Below, in pieces: positions 27,535 to 39,386 of a stretch of DNA of 64,000 nucleotides. Source of the stretch: Bryobacterales bacterium. GTDB lineage: Bacteria > Acidobacteriota > Terriglobia > Bryobacterales > Bryobacteraceae. Location: assembly GCA_016713735.1 (NCBI GenBank), contig JADJOP010000001.1, positions 372,001 through 436,000 of the forward strand. Direction: 5' to 3'. The notes under the pieces were generated by a model. The model saw only the letters and a program-made list of their open reading frames with translations. It did not search any database and was not told the DNA's origin. How positions within the stretch are numbered: position 1 is the stretch's first letter; every line of letters starts with the position of its first letter. Both the position numbers and the translations under genes were made by a program.

Positions 27535-28689
27535 ATGCGGTTCCTATTTGCATTGGTTGCGGCGCTGAGCCTGGCGGGCCAGACGATGACGTTTGAGGAG
27601 TATCAGCCGAAGACGGGGCTGGTGGTTCCGGGCAAGGCGGTGACGCGGGCGAAGTTCCCGTTCATCGATGTGCACGGGCATCCGCGCGGGATGATGTCGC
27701 CGGAGAAGTTTGACCAACTGGTGCGGGAGATGGACGGGATCCACATGCGGGGCATGGTGAACCTGGACGGGCGTTGGGGCGACCGGTTGAAGCAGACGGT
27801 GGAGCTGGTGAGGGCGAAGTATCCGGGGCGGTTTGTGGTGTTCGCCAACCTCGACTTTGCCAACATCGACGCGCCGGACTGGACGGCGAAGGCGGTGAAG
27901 CAGTTGGAAGCGGACGTGAAAAACGGAGCTTCGGGTCTGAAAATCTACAAGAACCTGGGGATGGATTTGAAGGACTCGCGGGGGAACCGGGTGAGGACGG
28001 ACGATGCGCGGTTTGACGCGGTGTGGGCGACGTGCGGGCGGTTGAAGATTCCGGTGTTGATTCACACGGGCGAGCCGCGGCAGTTTTTCGAGCCGGCGGA
28101 CAAGAACAACGAGCGGTGGCTGGAGCTGAAGGAGTATCCGAGCCGGGCGCGGCCGCGGGATAAGTATCCGTCGTGGGAGACGGTGATGGGCGAGCAGCAC
28201 CGGGTGTTTGAGAAGCACAAGGGGACTGTGTTCATCAACGCGCATTTGGGTTGGATGGGCGGCGACCTGGCGGAGTTGGGGCGGCTGTTGGACCGGATGC
28301 CGAATGTGTATACGGAGATCGGGGCGGTGCTGGCGGAGTTGGGGCGGCAGCCGAGGTTTGCGCGGCAGTGGTTTTTGCGGTATCAGGACCGGGTGATGTT
28401 CGGCAAGGACAGCTACAATCCGGTGGAGTATCACACGTACTTCCGGGTGCTGGAGTCGAGCGATGAGTATTTCGATTACTACCGGCGGAGGCATGCGTTC
28501 TGGAAGATGTATGGGTTGGATTTGCCGGAGGAGGTATTGAAGAAGCTGTATTACAAGAACGCGCTGCGGGGGATTCCGGGGTTTGATGCGAAGTTGTTTG
28601 TGGCGTTGGCAACACCGAGGTGCGAGGAAGCGAGTTGGTGGAGGACGTCGCGGAAGTCGGTGGTGATGGCGAGGTCGCGGCCTTCGTAG
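27535..28689 (+). CDS. Exported amidohydrolase-2 family protein
   Basis: A 384-residue protein with short signal MRFLFALVAALSLAGQ. Metal-site motifs: FIDVHGH (HxH), PVLIHTGEP, FINAHLGWMGGD and MFGKDSYNP (final Asp). These fit the TIM-barrel amidohydrolase-2 family (decarboxylase/hydrolase relatives). The family's natural end, ...ALRGIPGFDAKLF, is reached near 28600. After that the frame continues for about 30 codons that are the antisense of the DUF1501 gene, so its own stop codon seems lost. TATACT lies 10 bases before the ATG. Confidence 0.88.
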   Translation: MRFLFALVAALSLAGQTMTFEEYQPKTGLVVPGKAVTRAKFPFIDVHGHPRGMMSPEKFDQLVREMDGIHMRGMVNLDGRWGDRLKQTVELVRAKYPGRFVVFANLDFANIDAPDWTAKAVKQLEADVKNGASGLKIYKNLGMDLKDSRGNRVRTDDARFDAVWATCGRLKIPVLIHTGEPRQFFEPADKNNERWLELKEYPSRARPRDKYPSWETVMGEQHRVFEKHKGTVFINAHLGWMGGDLAELGRLLDRMPNVYTEIGAVLAELGRQPRFARQWFLRYQDRVMFGKDSYNPVEYHTYFRVLESSDEYFDYYRRRHAFWKMYGLDLPEEVLKKLYYKNALRGIPGFDAKLFVALATPRCEEASWWRTSRKSVVMARSRPS

Positions 28690-29759
28690 AGCTGGTCGCG
28701 GTTGAGGCCGGGCCACTGGCCGTGGATGGCGCCGCCGGCGATGGAGCCACCGATGACAAACATGGAATTGGCGTGGCCGTGGTCGGTGCCGCGGTTGCCG
28801 TTTTCGTGGGCGGTGCGGCCGAACTCGCTCATGGTGACGAGGACGATGTCGTCCATGCGGTCGCCCATGTCTTGTGCAAACGCGGCGAGCGCGCCGCCGA
28901 ATTCGCGGAGCATGTTGGGGAGCTGGGCCATTTCGTTGGTGTGATGATCCCAGCCGCCCATGTCGGCGAAGGCGACTTCGAGGCCGACGCCGGCCTTGAT
29001 GAGTTGGGCGATCTGCATGAGGCTGGGGCCGAGGCGGCCCTGTGGGTAGCGCGCGCCGTTGGCGGGTGAGTAGGATTGCTTGCGGAGGGATTCGAGCAGC
29101 TTCAAGGCTTCAAAGGTTTCTTTGCCGGCGCCGCTCAACTGCGTGTCGCGCGAGGCGGTGTACATGGATTCCAGGGCCATGCCGGCGGACTCTTCCTGGA
29201 CGCGGAATTCACTGACGGCGTTGAGGGCGACGGCGGCGTTGGGGCCGCGGAGGGAGCGGGGGAGGCGGGGCCCGATGGAGACGGCGCGGACGGGCGAGGC
29301 CTGGGGCTCGGCGCGGAGGGCGCGGTTGAGCCAGCCGTCGCGGGTGGACTTGCGGCCGGGGGTGCCGGACTCCATGTAGTCCTGGGCGTCGAAGTGGGAG
29401 CGGGTGGGGTCAGGCGAGCCGGTGGCGGTGACGATGGCGAGTTGCTTGTCGTCGTAGAGCTTTTTGAGCGGGGCGAGGGCGGGGTGGAGACCGAAGCGGC
29501 CGTTGAGGTCGAGGGCACCTTCCGGCTTGCCGGGCTCGGGGACGGCGATGGTGGGGCGGGCGGCGTAGTAGCCGCGTTCGGCGAAGGGGACGACGATGTT
29601 GAGGCCGTCGGCTGCGCCGCGCTGGAAGATGCTGACGAGGATTTTCTTGCGGCCCGCGGGGGAGGTGGCGTGAATGGCGCGCTGCATCCAAAGAGGCGCT
29701 GTGCCGAAGCCGGCCATAGCGAGAGCGGAGTGGCGGAGGAAGAGGCGGCGGGTGTTCAT
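28551..29759 (-). CDS. DUF1501 family exported protein
   Basis: A 402-residue protein with a twin-arginine-type leader (MNTRRLFLRHSALAMAGFG). Sulfatase-like alkaline-phosphatase fold features: ILVSIFQRGAADGLNIVVPF, PDPTRSHFDAQDYMESG, EVAFADMGGWDHHTNE and MSEFGRTAHENGNRGTDHG. Always found beside DUF1800 in this phylum and in Planctomycetes; here DUF1800 lies 28 bases upstream. The end after SSHLGVAN is unusual, as it runs across the tail of the amidohydrolase gene (139 bases of overlap). Biochemical activity is unknown. Confidence 0.92.
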   Translation of the reverse strand: MNTRRLFLRHSALAMAGFGTAPLWMQRAIHATSPAGRKKILVSIFQRGAADGLNIVVPFAERGYYAARPTIAVPEPGKPEGALDLNGRFGLHPALAPLKKLYDDKQLAIVTATGSPDPTRSHFDAQDYMESGTPGRKSTRDGWLNRALRAEPQASPVRAVSIGPRLPRSLRGPNAAVALNAVSEFRVQEESAGMALESMYTASRDTQLSGAGKETFEALKLLESLRKQSYSPANGARYPQGRLGPSLMQIAQLIKAGVGLEVAFADMGGWDHHTNEMAQLPNMLREFGGALAAFAQDMGDRMDDIVLVTMSEFGRTAHENGNRGTDHGHANSMFVIGGSIAGGAIHGQWPGLNRDQLYEGRDLAITTDFRDVLHQLASSHLGVANATNNFASNPGIPRSAFL

Positions 29760-29787
29760 GGCGTGTCTCCTGGGGTGCGTTGACAGG

Positions 29788-31644
<1,857 letters not shown>

Positions 31645-31767
31645 CTTGGTTCCACCCGCTTTGTATGAACGCGGTTTATGGGAAAAAGTTGTGCGCGAGG
31701 GCAATGAGAGGGGCGGGAAAACGTCATTCCGTGAGAAGACTTACCCTGGAATTACGCGTATCACTTT

Positions 31768-32517
31768 ATGGGCAACCCGGTGACGGCGGCAGGCAACTCG
31801 GAGTTGGAGGCGCGGACTTCGGTATTCGAAGCGCGCGGGGTGACGAAGACCTACGACATGGGCGAGGTGCAGGTGCATGCGCTGCGGGGGGCGGATATGG
31901 ACCTGTTTGCGGGGGAGTTGATGGTGTTGCTGGGGCCGTCGGGGAGCGGGAAGTCGACACTGTTGAACATTCTGGGCGGGTTGGATACGGCGACGGCGGG
32001 GAGCGTGCGCTATCGCGGGTTCGATTTGACGCGGGCGACGGATAAGGAGTTGACGCGGTACCGGCGGCTGCATGTGGGGTTTGTGTTCCAGTTCTATAAC
32101 CTGATTCCGAGCCTGACGGCGCGGGAGAATGTAGCGGCGGTGACCGAGATTGCCGAGAAGCCGATGAAGCCGGAGGAGGCGCTTGAGTTGGTGGGGCTGG
32201 GGGACCGGATGGATCACTTTCCGTCGCAGCTTTCCGGCGGGCAGCAGCAGCGGGTGGCGATTGCGCGGGCAATTGCGAAGAGGCCGTCGGTGTTGCTATG
32301 CGATGAGCCGACGGGGGCGCTGGATTGGGAGACCGGTGTCGTGGTGTTGGAGGCGATTGAGACGGTGAACCGCGAGTTGGGGACGGCGACGGCGGTGATT
32401 ACGCACAACGCCGATATTGCGGGCATGGCGGACCGGGTGATCCACATGAGCAACGGTCACATTGCGAGCGTGGAGCACAATGCGACGCGGCGGACGCCGA
32501 GAGAGCTGCACTGGTAG
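31768..32517 (+). CDS. ABC transporter ATP-binding protein (MacB/LolD type)
   Basis: A 249-residue ATPase. Walker A LLGPSGSGKST, Q-loop FVFQFYNLIPSLTARENV (typical of the MacB/LolD/FtsE group), signature LSGGQQQRVAIARAIA, Walker B VLLCDEPTGALD and switch His ITHNAD. It powers the FtsX-like permease that begins 4 bases after its stop. With the membrane fusion protein downstream the three form a MacAB-type exporter; the cargo is unknown. Confidence 0.95.
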   Translation: MGNPVTAAGNSELEARTSVFEARGVTKTYDMGEVQVHALRGADMDLFAGELMVLLGPSGSGKSTLLNILGGLDTATAGSVRYRGFDLTRATDKELTRYRRLHVGFVFQFYNLIPSLTARENVAAVTEIAEKPMKPEEALELVGLGDRMDHFPSQLSGGQQQRVAIARAIAKRPSVLLCDEPTGALDWETGVVVLEAIETVNRELGTATAVITHNADIAGMADRVIHMSNGHIASVEHNATRRTPRELHW

Positions 32518-32521
32518 AGGC

Positions 32522-34884
32522 ATGCGCGCGCTCGACATCAAGCTGTTCCGCGACCTGTGGCAGATGAAGGGCCAGGCGTTCGCCATTGCGATGGTGGTGG
32601 CGGGCGGGACGGCGACGTATGTGCTGGCGTCGTCGACGCTGGATTCGCTGAAGACGACGCAGGCGGCGCTGTATCGCGAGGGGTTGTTTGGCGATGTGTT
32701 CGCGCAGTTGAAGCGGGCGCCGGAGAATGTGCGCGAGCGGATTGCGGCGATTCCGGGCGTGCGGTTTGTGGAGACGCGCATTGCCGTGCCGGCGAATCTG
32801 GATTTGCCGGGCTACACGCTGCCGATATCGGCGATGGTGCTGTCGATGGAGGCTGGCGAGAAGGGCGCGCTGAACCAGTTGTATCTGCGCAGCGGGCGGA
32901 TGCCGGAGCATGGGCGGGAGCAGGAAGCGGTGGTGAGCGACGGGTTTGCGCTGGCGCACAAGCTGCAGCCGGGGACGCGGCTGACGGCGACGATCTATGG
33001 GCGGCGGCGGATGTTGGACATTGTGGGGATTGTGTCGTCGACGGAGTTCATTTACCAGTTGCAGCCGGGGTCGATCATTCCGGACTTCAAGACGTACGCG
33101 ATTTTGTGGATGAACCGCGATCCGGTGGAGACGGCGTACAACATGACAGGGGCGTTCAACCAGGTGTCGTTGAAGTTGGACCCCGGGGCGTCGCAGCAGG
33201 ATGTGATTGCGCGGTTGGATGATTTGCTGCGGACGTTTGGCGGGCAGGGGTCGCATGGGCGCGAGGACCAGGTATCGCACCGGTATTTGTCGGAGGAGTT
33301 CAAGCAGTTGACGGTGATGGCGACGGTGTTTCCGGCCATCTTTCTGGGCGTGGGGGCGTTTTTGTTGAACGTGGTGTCGACGCGGTTGATGGCGACGCAG
33401 CGGGGGCAGATTGCGATATTGAAGGCCTTTGGCTACACGACGCCGGCGATTGCGGCGCACTATTTGAAGCTGACGCTGATCATTGTGGCGGTGGGGTGCG
33501 GGCTGGGGGTGGCGGCGGGGGAGTGGATGGGGCGCGGGATGAGCGCGATGTACATGGAGTTTTACCGCTTCCCGAAGTTGGAGTATGTGCTGCGGCCGCA
33601 CGTGGTGGTGTGGTCGGTGGTGATCAACCTGGTGGCGGCGTCGATTGGGGCGGTGCATGCGGTGGTGAAGGCGGCGGGGGAGGCTCCGGCGCAGGCGATG
33701 CAGCCGGCGGTGCCGGGGAATTTCCGGACGTCGATTTTGGAGCACTTGGGAGCGTGGCGGCACCTGTCGCAGCCGACCAGGATGATCATGCGCAACCTGG
33801 AGCGGCGGCCGTTGAAGGCGATGCTGTCGGTGTTGGGGGTGGCGCTGTCGGGGGCGATTCTGGTGATGGGCGGGTTCTGGAGCAACGCGGTGGATTTCAT
33901 GGTGGACTTCCAGTTCCGCCAGTCGCAGCGCGATGACTTGATGGTGGTGTTCATCGATGCGACGAGCGAGCGGGCGGTGTATTCGCTGACGAGCCTGCCG
34001 GGGGTGCGGTATGCCGAGCCGTTCCGGTCAGTGGCGGTGCGGCTGCGGCATGGTTCGCGGACGTACCGGACCTCGATTCAGGGTTTGGATGACCGGGGGG
34101 AGTTGCGGCGGTTGTTGAACACGGCGGGGGAGCGGGTGCAGTTGCCGGAAGAGGGCTTGATGCTGACCGATTACCTGGCGATCAAGCTGGGGCTGAAGCC
34201 GGGTGATTTGGTCACTGTCGAGGTATTGGAGGGAGAGCGGGGGGTGTATGAGGTTCCGTTGACGAGCGTGGTGAGCGAGTATATCGGCGTGTCGGCGTAT
34301 ATGCGGCGGCAGGCGTTGAACCGGATGTTGGGCGAGGGTCCGGCGATTTCGGGGGCGTATGTGGCGGCGGACATGACGCAGGACCAGTTGATTTACGCCA
34401 AGTTGAAAGAGATGCCGCGGGTGGCGGGGACGACGGCGCGGATGCGGTTGTTAGAAAGTTTCTACGAGACGATGGCGCGGCAGATGTTGACGTTTGCCTT
34501 TTTCAATACGCTGCTGGCGGGGACGATTGCGGTGGGCGTGGTGTACAACACGGCGCGCATTGCGTTCAGCGAACGGAGCCGGGAGCTGGCGAGCCTGCGT
34601 GTGTTGGGCTATACGCGAGGGGAGATTTCTTACATTTTGTTGGGCGAGCTGGCGGTGATCGTGTTTCTGGCGATTCCGGTGGGCTGCTGGCTGGGGCAGT
34701 TCATGTGCCAGTTGTCGGTGGCGCAGGCGAACGATTTATTCCGCGTGCCGCTGGTGATTCTGCCCTCGACCTATGCGTTCTCGGCGCTGGTGGTGATGGT
34801 GGCGGCGGTGGCTTCCGGGGTTGATGGTGCGGCGGAAGCTGGACACGATGGACCTGGTGGAAGTCTTAAAGACAAGGGAATAAC
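32522..34884 (+). CDS. FtsX-like ABC transporter permease, one frameshift near the end
   Basis: About 787 residues. N-terminal helix (QAFAIAMVVAGGTATYVLAS), a large periplasmic MacB-type core, and two FtsX units: VFPAIFLGVGAFLLNVVSTRLMATQRGQI split over the first, and TFAFFNTLLAGTIAVGVVYN with RSRELASLRVLGYTRGEI in the second. The frame as given runs to 34900, but its last 30 residues are unnatural. Removing one G from the GGGG around 34817-34820 gives SGLMVRRKLDTMDLVEVLKTRE and a TAA at 34882, the normal tail of this family. The next gene starts 12 bases later. Confidence 0.9.
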
Positions 34885-34896
34885 GGACCTTTATCT

Positions 34897-36133
34897 ATGA
34901 AACGCTGGCTTTGGATCATTGTGATGATGGCGCTTGTGCTTGCCGGCGCGTTTTGGGCGATGAAGCCGCAGCCGGTGGAGGTGACGGCGGCGGTGGTGCG
35001 CCGGGCGCCGCTGCGGGTGACGGTGGAGGAAGAGGGCAAGACGCGGTTGCGGGACCGGTTTGTGGTGTCGTCGCCGCTGGCGGGCTATGTGCGGCGGATG
35101 AAGTGGAAAGAGGGCGACGTGGTGCGGGCGGGCGATGTGGCGGCGGTGTTGGAGCCGTTGCGGGCGCAGGTGTTGGATGTGCGGACGCGGGAGCAGGGGG
35201 AGGCGCGGCTCAAGGCGGCCGAGGCGACGCTTCAAGTGGCGCAGGCGCGGTTGAGCACGATGGAGCAGCAGGCGCGGGCGGCGCAGGCGGAGGCGGGCTA
35301 TTGGGCGCAGCAGTTGAAGAGGGAGGAGCCGCTGGCGAAGTCGGGCGACATTCCGCAGGAGCGGTTGGAGAAGACGCGTAGCGAGGCGGTGCGGACGGAG
35401 GCGGCGCGGCGGGCGGCGGAGAACGCGGTGACGACGGCGCGGGCGGAGATTGAGCAGTCGCGGGCGGAGGTGGCGGCGGCGCGGACGGCGTTGCTGGAGC
35501 CATCGGTGGGGCAGCAGCGCGGGGCCGGGAGGCGAGCTAGTGACGGTGCGGTGGCCGGTGTCGGGGCGGGTGTTGAAGCTGGTGAAGGAGAGCGAAGGCG
35601 TGGTGGGTCCGGGGGAGGCGTTGATTGAGCTGGGCAACACGCGGGCGCTGGAGGTGGAGGTGGAGGTGTTGTCAGTGGATGCGGTGAAGATGGCGCCGGG
35701 GACGGAGGTGGAGCTGGTGCGGTGGGGCGGGGAGAAGCCGCTGGAGGGGCGGGTGCGGGTGGTGGAGCCGTCGGGGTTCACGAAGATTTCGGCGCTGGGA
35801 GTGGAGGAGCAGCGGGTGCGGGTGATTGCGGACATCACGTCGCCGGAGCAGGAGTGGCAGCGGCTGGGGCATGGCTACCGGGTGGAGGCGGTGTTCATTT
35901 TGTGGCGGGGCGAGCAGGTGTTGCAGGTGCCGGCGAGCGCGCTGTTCCGGACGGGGGAGCAGTGGAATGTGTATGCGATCGAGGGCGGGTTGGCGAAGAA
36001 GCGGGCGGTGACGCTGGGGCACCGGAACGGGCTGGCGGCGGAGGTGGTGAGCGGGGTGAAGGAGGGGGAGCGGGTGATTCCGCATCCGGATGAGAGTGTG
36101 GTGGACGGGAAGATGGTGGTGGTGAAGGAGTAG
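34897..36133 (+). CDS. HlyD/MacA-type membrane fusion protein, one frameshift
   Basis: Periplasmic adaptor of the exporter. Signal-anchor MKRWLWIIVMMALVLAG; half-lipoyl and alpha-hairpin (RFVVSSPLAGYVRRMKWKEGD, then a long Ala/Gln/Arg coiled coil to about residue 200); second lipoyl half and beta-barrel in another frame (VRWPVSGRVLKLVKESEGVV, EGRVRVVEPSGFTKISALG, GYRVEAVFILWRG). Removing one G from the GGGG near 35521-35524 joins them (QRGPGGELVTV). About 411 residues. Third gene of the ATPase-permease-adaptor operon. Confidence 0.9.
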
Positions 36134-36141
36134 GGGGGCGG

Positions 36142-36384
36142 CTAGAGGTTGGTGAGCATGTCGCGCATGAAGCGGTCGCCATCGGCGCCTTGGCCTCGGG
36201 CGGACTCGGCTAGGGAGCGGTCCATGCGGGCGCGCAGTTGTTGGAGTTGGATGGCGCGGAGTTCATCGCGCTGTTCCATGAGCCGGAGCGCTTCGCAGAC
36301 GACCTCGCTGGCGGAGTTGTAGCGGCCGGACTGGACTTTGGCGTGGACGAGTTCCTCGAGTTCGGGGGTGAGGTGGATGTTCAT
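36142..36384 (-). CDS. parD: ParD-family antitoxin, orphan
   Basis: An 80-residue ribbon-helix-helix protein: MNIHLTPELEELVHAKVQSG, then RYNSASEVVCEALRLMEQRD, which is the ParD dimerisation and DNA-binding unit, followed by a charged tail that in pairs binds ParE. No ParE gene lies on either side: the next gene on this strand ends at 36142 and beyond it is the exporter operon. It lies 35 bases after the glycosyltransferase stop. Confidence 0.88.
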   Translation of the reverse strand: MNIHLTPELEELVHAKVQSGRYNSASEVVCEALRLMEQRDELRAIQLQQLRARMDRSLAESARGQGADGDRFMRDMLTNL

Positions 36385-36419
36385 GGGCAGCGTGTGCTGG
36401 ACGGAGAGACGGTGACGGT

Positions 36420-37345
36420 TTACGGCTTACCGGTGATGTTGCCCCAGGTTTCGCCGGCGGTCCAGAAGAGGAGGTAGGCGGCGATGATGGGGCTGGCCAT
36501 TAGGAACTTGGCGAGGTTGCCGCGTTTGGCGTGGGCCAGGCCGTGGCGGAGGAGGAGGCGTGGGGGGATGAGCGGGGCGAAGGCGATGAGGAGGAGGCGG
36601 CGGAGGGGCGGGACGCTGGTGGCGAGGACGCTGCCGTAGAGGCGGCCCCAGCCGAAGCGTTCGGGGAGGACCTCGCCGAGCGACTGGTAGGGGGTGTGGT
36701 AATCGACGATGAGTTCGTTTGAGAGGAAAAGCGTTTCGCCGCGTTCGGCTAGCGTCCAGTGGACCTTGGCTTCGTTGAAGCGCTCGCGCCAGATGTCGCG
36801 GGTGGAGTCCATCATGGCGCGCTTGTAGCAGACGTTGATGTCGCTGATCCAGGTGCGGGGCTCGCTGGAGAACGGCAGGCCATAGCGGGTGAAGTCGCAG
36901 ACGTAGAAGGACCAGTTGAGGAGGCGCTGGGGGCGGGTTCGATGGCGCCGCCGATGACGCCGTAAGGGTGCTCGCGGTGCAGGCGGACGGCGGTGCGGAC
37001 CCAGTTGGGGCGGGGCGGGGCGCGGTCTTCGAGGATGGCGATGAGTTCGCCGATGGCGCGGTTGAGTCCGGCGACGCGCTGGCGGTCGAACATCTCGTGC
37101 TGGCCGGCGGCGGTGGTGATGGGGCGGAAGGTGGGGACCTCGCCCATGGGGACGGGGGTGACGGTGGGGAACTCGGCGCAGACCTGGGCGACGCCGGCTT
37201 TGGAGGAGTCGAAGGGGACGAGGATCTCCATGGCGGGCGGGTCCTCTTGGGTGGTGAGGGCGCGGAGGAAGCGGCGGAGGACGTCGCCGCCATCGACGAC
37301 GGTGACGACGACGCTGAGGAGGGGTTTCGACGCGGGCGAGCTCAT
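36420..37345 (-). CDS. Family 2 glycosyltransferase, one frameshift
   Basis: Begins MSSPASKPLLSVVVTVVDGG (GT-A nucleotide-binding start), with MEILVPFDSS, NRAIGELIAILEDRAPP (the D-x-D-like ED region) and GVIGGAIEP. The frame from about 36931 continues as QRLLNWSFYVCDF, INVCYKRAMMDSTRD, EAKVHWTLAERGETLFLSN and a membrane-associated tail (RRLLLIAFAPLIPP). One G added to the GGGGG at 36929-36933 joins them. About 308 residues. The start overlaps the stop of the Gfo/Idh gene by 4 bases. It may add sugar to a cell-surface glycan; substrate unknown. Confidence 0.85.
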
Positions 37346-38337
37346 GCGCGGCCTCGCGCGGCGGCGGCGGCGTGGACGGCGCGCCAGCCGTCGTGTCCGG
37401 TGGCTATGAGGGAGGGCTGGCCGGCGATAAGGCGGGCAAACTCTTCGAATTCGCGCAAGAAACTTTGGACGACGATCCAGCGGTAGGATTTCAGTTTTTC
37501 CATGAGATTGGCGTGGGGGTGAAGGAAGCGTTGGCGGCCTTGGGCGGTGATGAGTTCGGTGACCATGGGGAAGCAGGTGAAGCGGATGAGGCCGAGGGCG
37601 CCGTGGAGCTCGACACGGAAGTGGTAGCCGGCCCATTCGGTCCAACTGGCCTGGAGGGTGGCGACGCGGCCCGCAGCGTTGCGGAGGAGGAGGAAGCCGT
37701 TTTCTTCGCAGCCGGGCCAGTGGTGGAGGGAGGAGGTCGTGTGGCCGTGGATTTCGGTGGCGTCCGTGGCATCGCCGAGGAAGTGGAGGACGGTGTCGAT
37801 CAAGTGGATGCCGTTGTCCTGGAGGGCGCCGCCGCCGGTGATGGAGGCGTCGTGGAGCCAGCCGGAGGCGGGGTCGATGCGGTAGCCGCAGGAGGCGCGG
37901 ATGTGGTCGAGTTCGCCGATAGCGCCGGACTGGAAGAGTTCGCGGGCTTTGGCGACGGAGGGGTAGAAGCGGAAGTTGAAGCCGGTGGCGAGGGTGCGGG
38001 CGTTGCGGGCGGCGGCGTCGAGGATGAGGCGGGCCTCGTCGGGGGTGCGGGCGAGGGGCTTTTCGCAGAGGACGTGTTTGCCGGCGTTGAGGGCGGCGAT
38101 GGCGATGGGGGCGTGGGAGTCGGGAGGCGTGGAGACGACGATGGCGTCGATGTCGGGGCGGGCGAGGAGGGCGTCGAGGGAGGGGGCGGCTTCGACGTGG
38201 AACTGCTGGGCGAAGGCGGAGGCGCGGGCGGGGTCGGCGTCGTAGACGGCGCGCAAGCGGGCAACGGGGGAAGCGGCGAGGGCCTGAGCGCGCTGCTGGG
38301 CGATGGAGCCGCAGCCAACCAATCCGAAGTGAAGCAT
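37342..38337 (-). CDS. Gfo/Idh/MocA-type NAD(P)-dependent oxidoreductase
   Basis: A 331-residue protein. Rossmann start LHFGLVGCGSIAQQRAQAL, then VVSTPPDSHAPIAIAALNAG and GKHVLCEKPLA (the EKP motif with catalytic lysine). The C-terminal domain has DNGIHLIDTVLHFLG and a hydrophobic beta-sheet. Coupled to the glycosyltransferase (ATGA overlap), suggesting it oxidises or epimerises a nucleotide sugar or sugar for glycan synthesis. A strong hairpin stands 14 bases before its start. Confidence 0.92.
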   Translation of the reverse strand: MLHFGLVGCGSIAQQRAQALAASPVARLRAVYDADPARASAFAQQFHVEAAPSLDALLARPDIDAIVVSTPPDSHAPIAIAALNAGKHVLCEKPLARTPDEARLILDAAARNARTLATGFNFRFYPSVAKARELFQSGAIGELDHIRASCGYRIDPASGWLHDASITGGGALQDNGIHLIDTVLHFLGDATDATEIHGHTTSSLHHWPGCEENGFLLLRNAAGRVATLQASWTEWAGYHFRVELHGALGLIRFTCFPMVTELITAQGRQRFLHPHANLMEKLKSYRWIVVQSFLREFEEFARLIAGQPSLIATGHDGWRAVHAAAAARGRA

Positions 38338-38351
38338 GGAGAAACGGGCGG

Positions 38352-38379
38352 GGGCGGACCGGGATGGCCCGGTCCGCCC
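38352..38379. terminator. 12-bp perfect hairpin between PEP-CTERM and Gfo/Idh genes
   Basis: GGGCGGACCGGG-ATGG-CCCGGTCCGCCC: twelve perfect base pairs around a 4-base loop. On the minus strand it follows the PEP-CTERM gene by about 70 bases and ends 14 bases before the Gfo/Idh ATG. The U-tract is poor (only GTTTCTCC), so it may stop most but not all transcription, or act in the leader of the downstream gene. Confidence 0.6.
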
Positions 38380-38450
38380 GTGGACGCCAAGAATTTAGGA
38401 TGGCGGATTGGGGGCCGGGGGCGGGGGGGGCGGGGCGCGCGCGGCGAGGA

Positions 38451-39233
38451 CTAGCGCTTCCGGCCGAGGGCCAGAAGGGCGAGGCCGCCGAGGGCCATGG
38501 CCCAGGTGCCGGGTTCGGGGACGGCATTTGCGGTTTCTTCGTATTCGATGTCGCGGAGCCAGACGCCGTGCTCATTGGAGCCGGTGGTGGTGGAGCCCTG
38601 GTGGAAGTAGATGCGGACGAGGTCGACGGGGCCGTCGAAGGTGACGCCGATGTTGGCTTCGTCGGAGTCGAAGGCGACGTTGCCGTTGTTACCGCGGACG
38701 CCGGGGAGGCCGAACATGGTGGCCAGGGTGTGGCGGTTGGTGGGACCGGGGTTAATGGAATAGGTGGTGGTGCGCTGGGTGGCGCCCTGAAAGCCTTCGA
38801 CGCCGACGAAGTCTTCCCAGGAGGTGGCGCCGCCGCGGTCGACGTCGCCGAGGATCATACTGAGCAGGTTGACGGCGTCGGCGAAGGAGAGGGTAAGGGT
38901 GACGTAGTTCTGGCGGGTGCCGGGGTTGTTATCGCCGGCGGTGGCGATGGAGAGGGCGCCGTCGGTGGAGGAGCCGTTGAAGTCGGTTCGGACGGTAGGT
39001 TGCGCGCCGCCGAGGCCGCTGTGGTTGCCGGTGGCGGTGCCGAACTCGTCCCAATCGACGGTGACGAAGCCGGAGTTGGTGGTGCCGGTGGCGGCGCCGT
39101 TGTCGTAGCCGAGGTTGGAGCCGAAGCCGTTATCCCAGGAGCCGTCTTCCCAATCGATGACGGTGGCGGATGCGGGTGGGGCCACCAGAAGGGCTGCGCA
39201 GAGCAGCAATAAGAGCGGAAACGCTCGAAGCAT
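38451..39233 (-). CDS. PEP-CTERM sorting-domain protein
   Basis: A 260-residue exported protein with signal MLRAFPLLLLLCAALLVAPP. The middle is Gly/Asn/Thr-rich and beta-structured (VIDWEDGSWDNGFGSNLG, VNLLSMILGDVDRGG, VDLVRIYFHQGSTTT). The end is the sorting tag: VPEPGTWAMALGGLALLALG plus RKR. A GGAGGAG ribosome site precedes the ATG. Second exosortase substrate in the window. The 150-base leader upstream (39234-39386) shows no gene. Confidence 0.92.
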   Translation of the reverse strand: MLRAFPLLLLLCAALLVAPPASATVIDWEDGSWDNGFGSNLGYDNGAATGTTNSGFVTVDWDEFGTATGNHSGLGGAQPTVRTDFNGSSTDGALSIATAGDNNPGTRQNYVTLTLSFADAVNLLSMILGDVDRGGATSWEDFVGVEGFQGATQRTTTYSINPGPTNRHTLATMFGLPGVRGNNGNVAFDSDEANIGVTFDGPVDLVRIYFHQGSTTTGSNEHGVWLRDIEYEETANAVPEPGTWAMALGGLALLALGRKR

Positions 39234-39386
39234 GGAATCTCTCCTCCAGTTGAATCGCGAAGAGGCCAGCGCGGTCAGACGCGGCCTGCGAAACCGTGCG
39301 CAGCCAGCCCGGAGGCTCCCTCGGCTGCATACATCGGTAATTCAGCGTAAGACGGAGGTGAGGTGTAAGACGATCAGCGGATTGGC

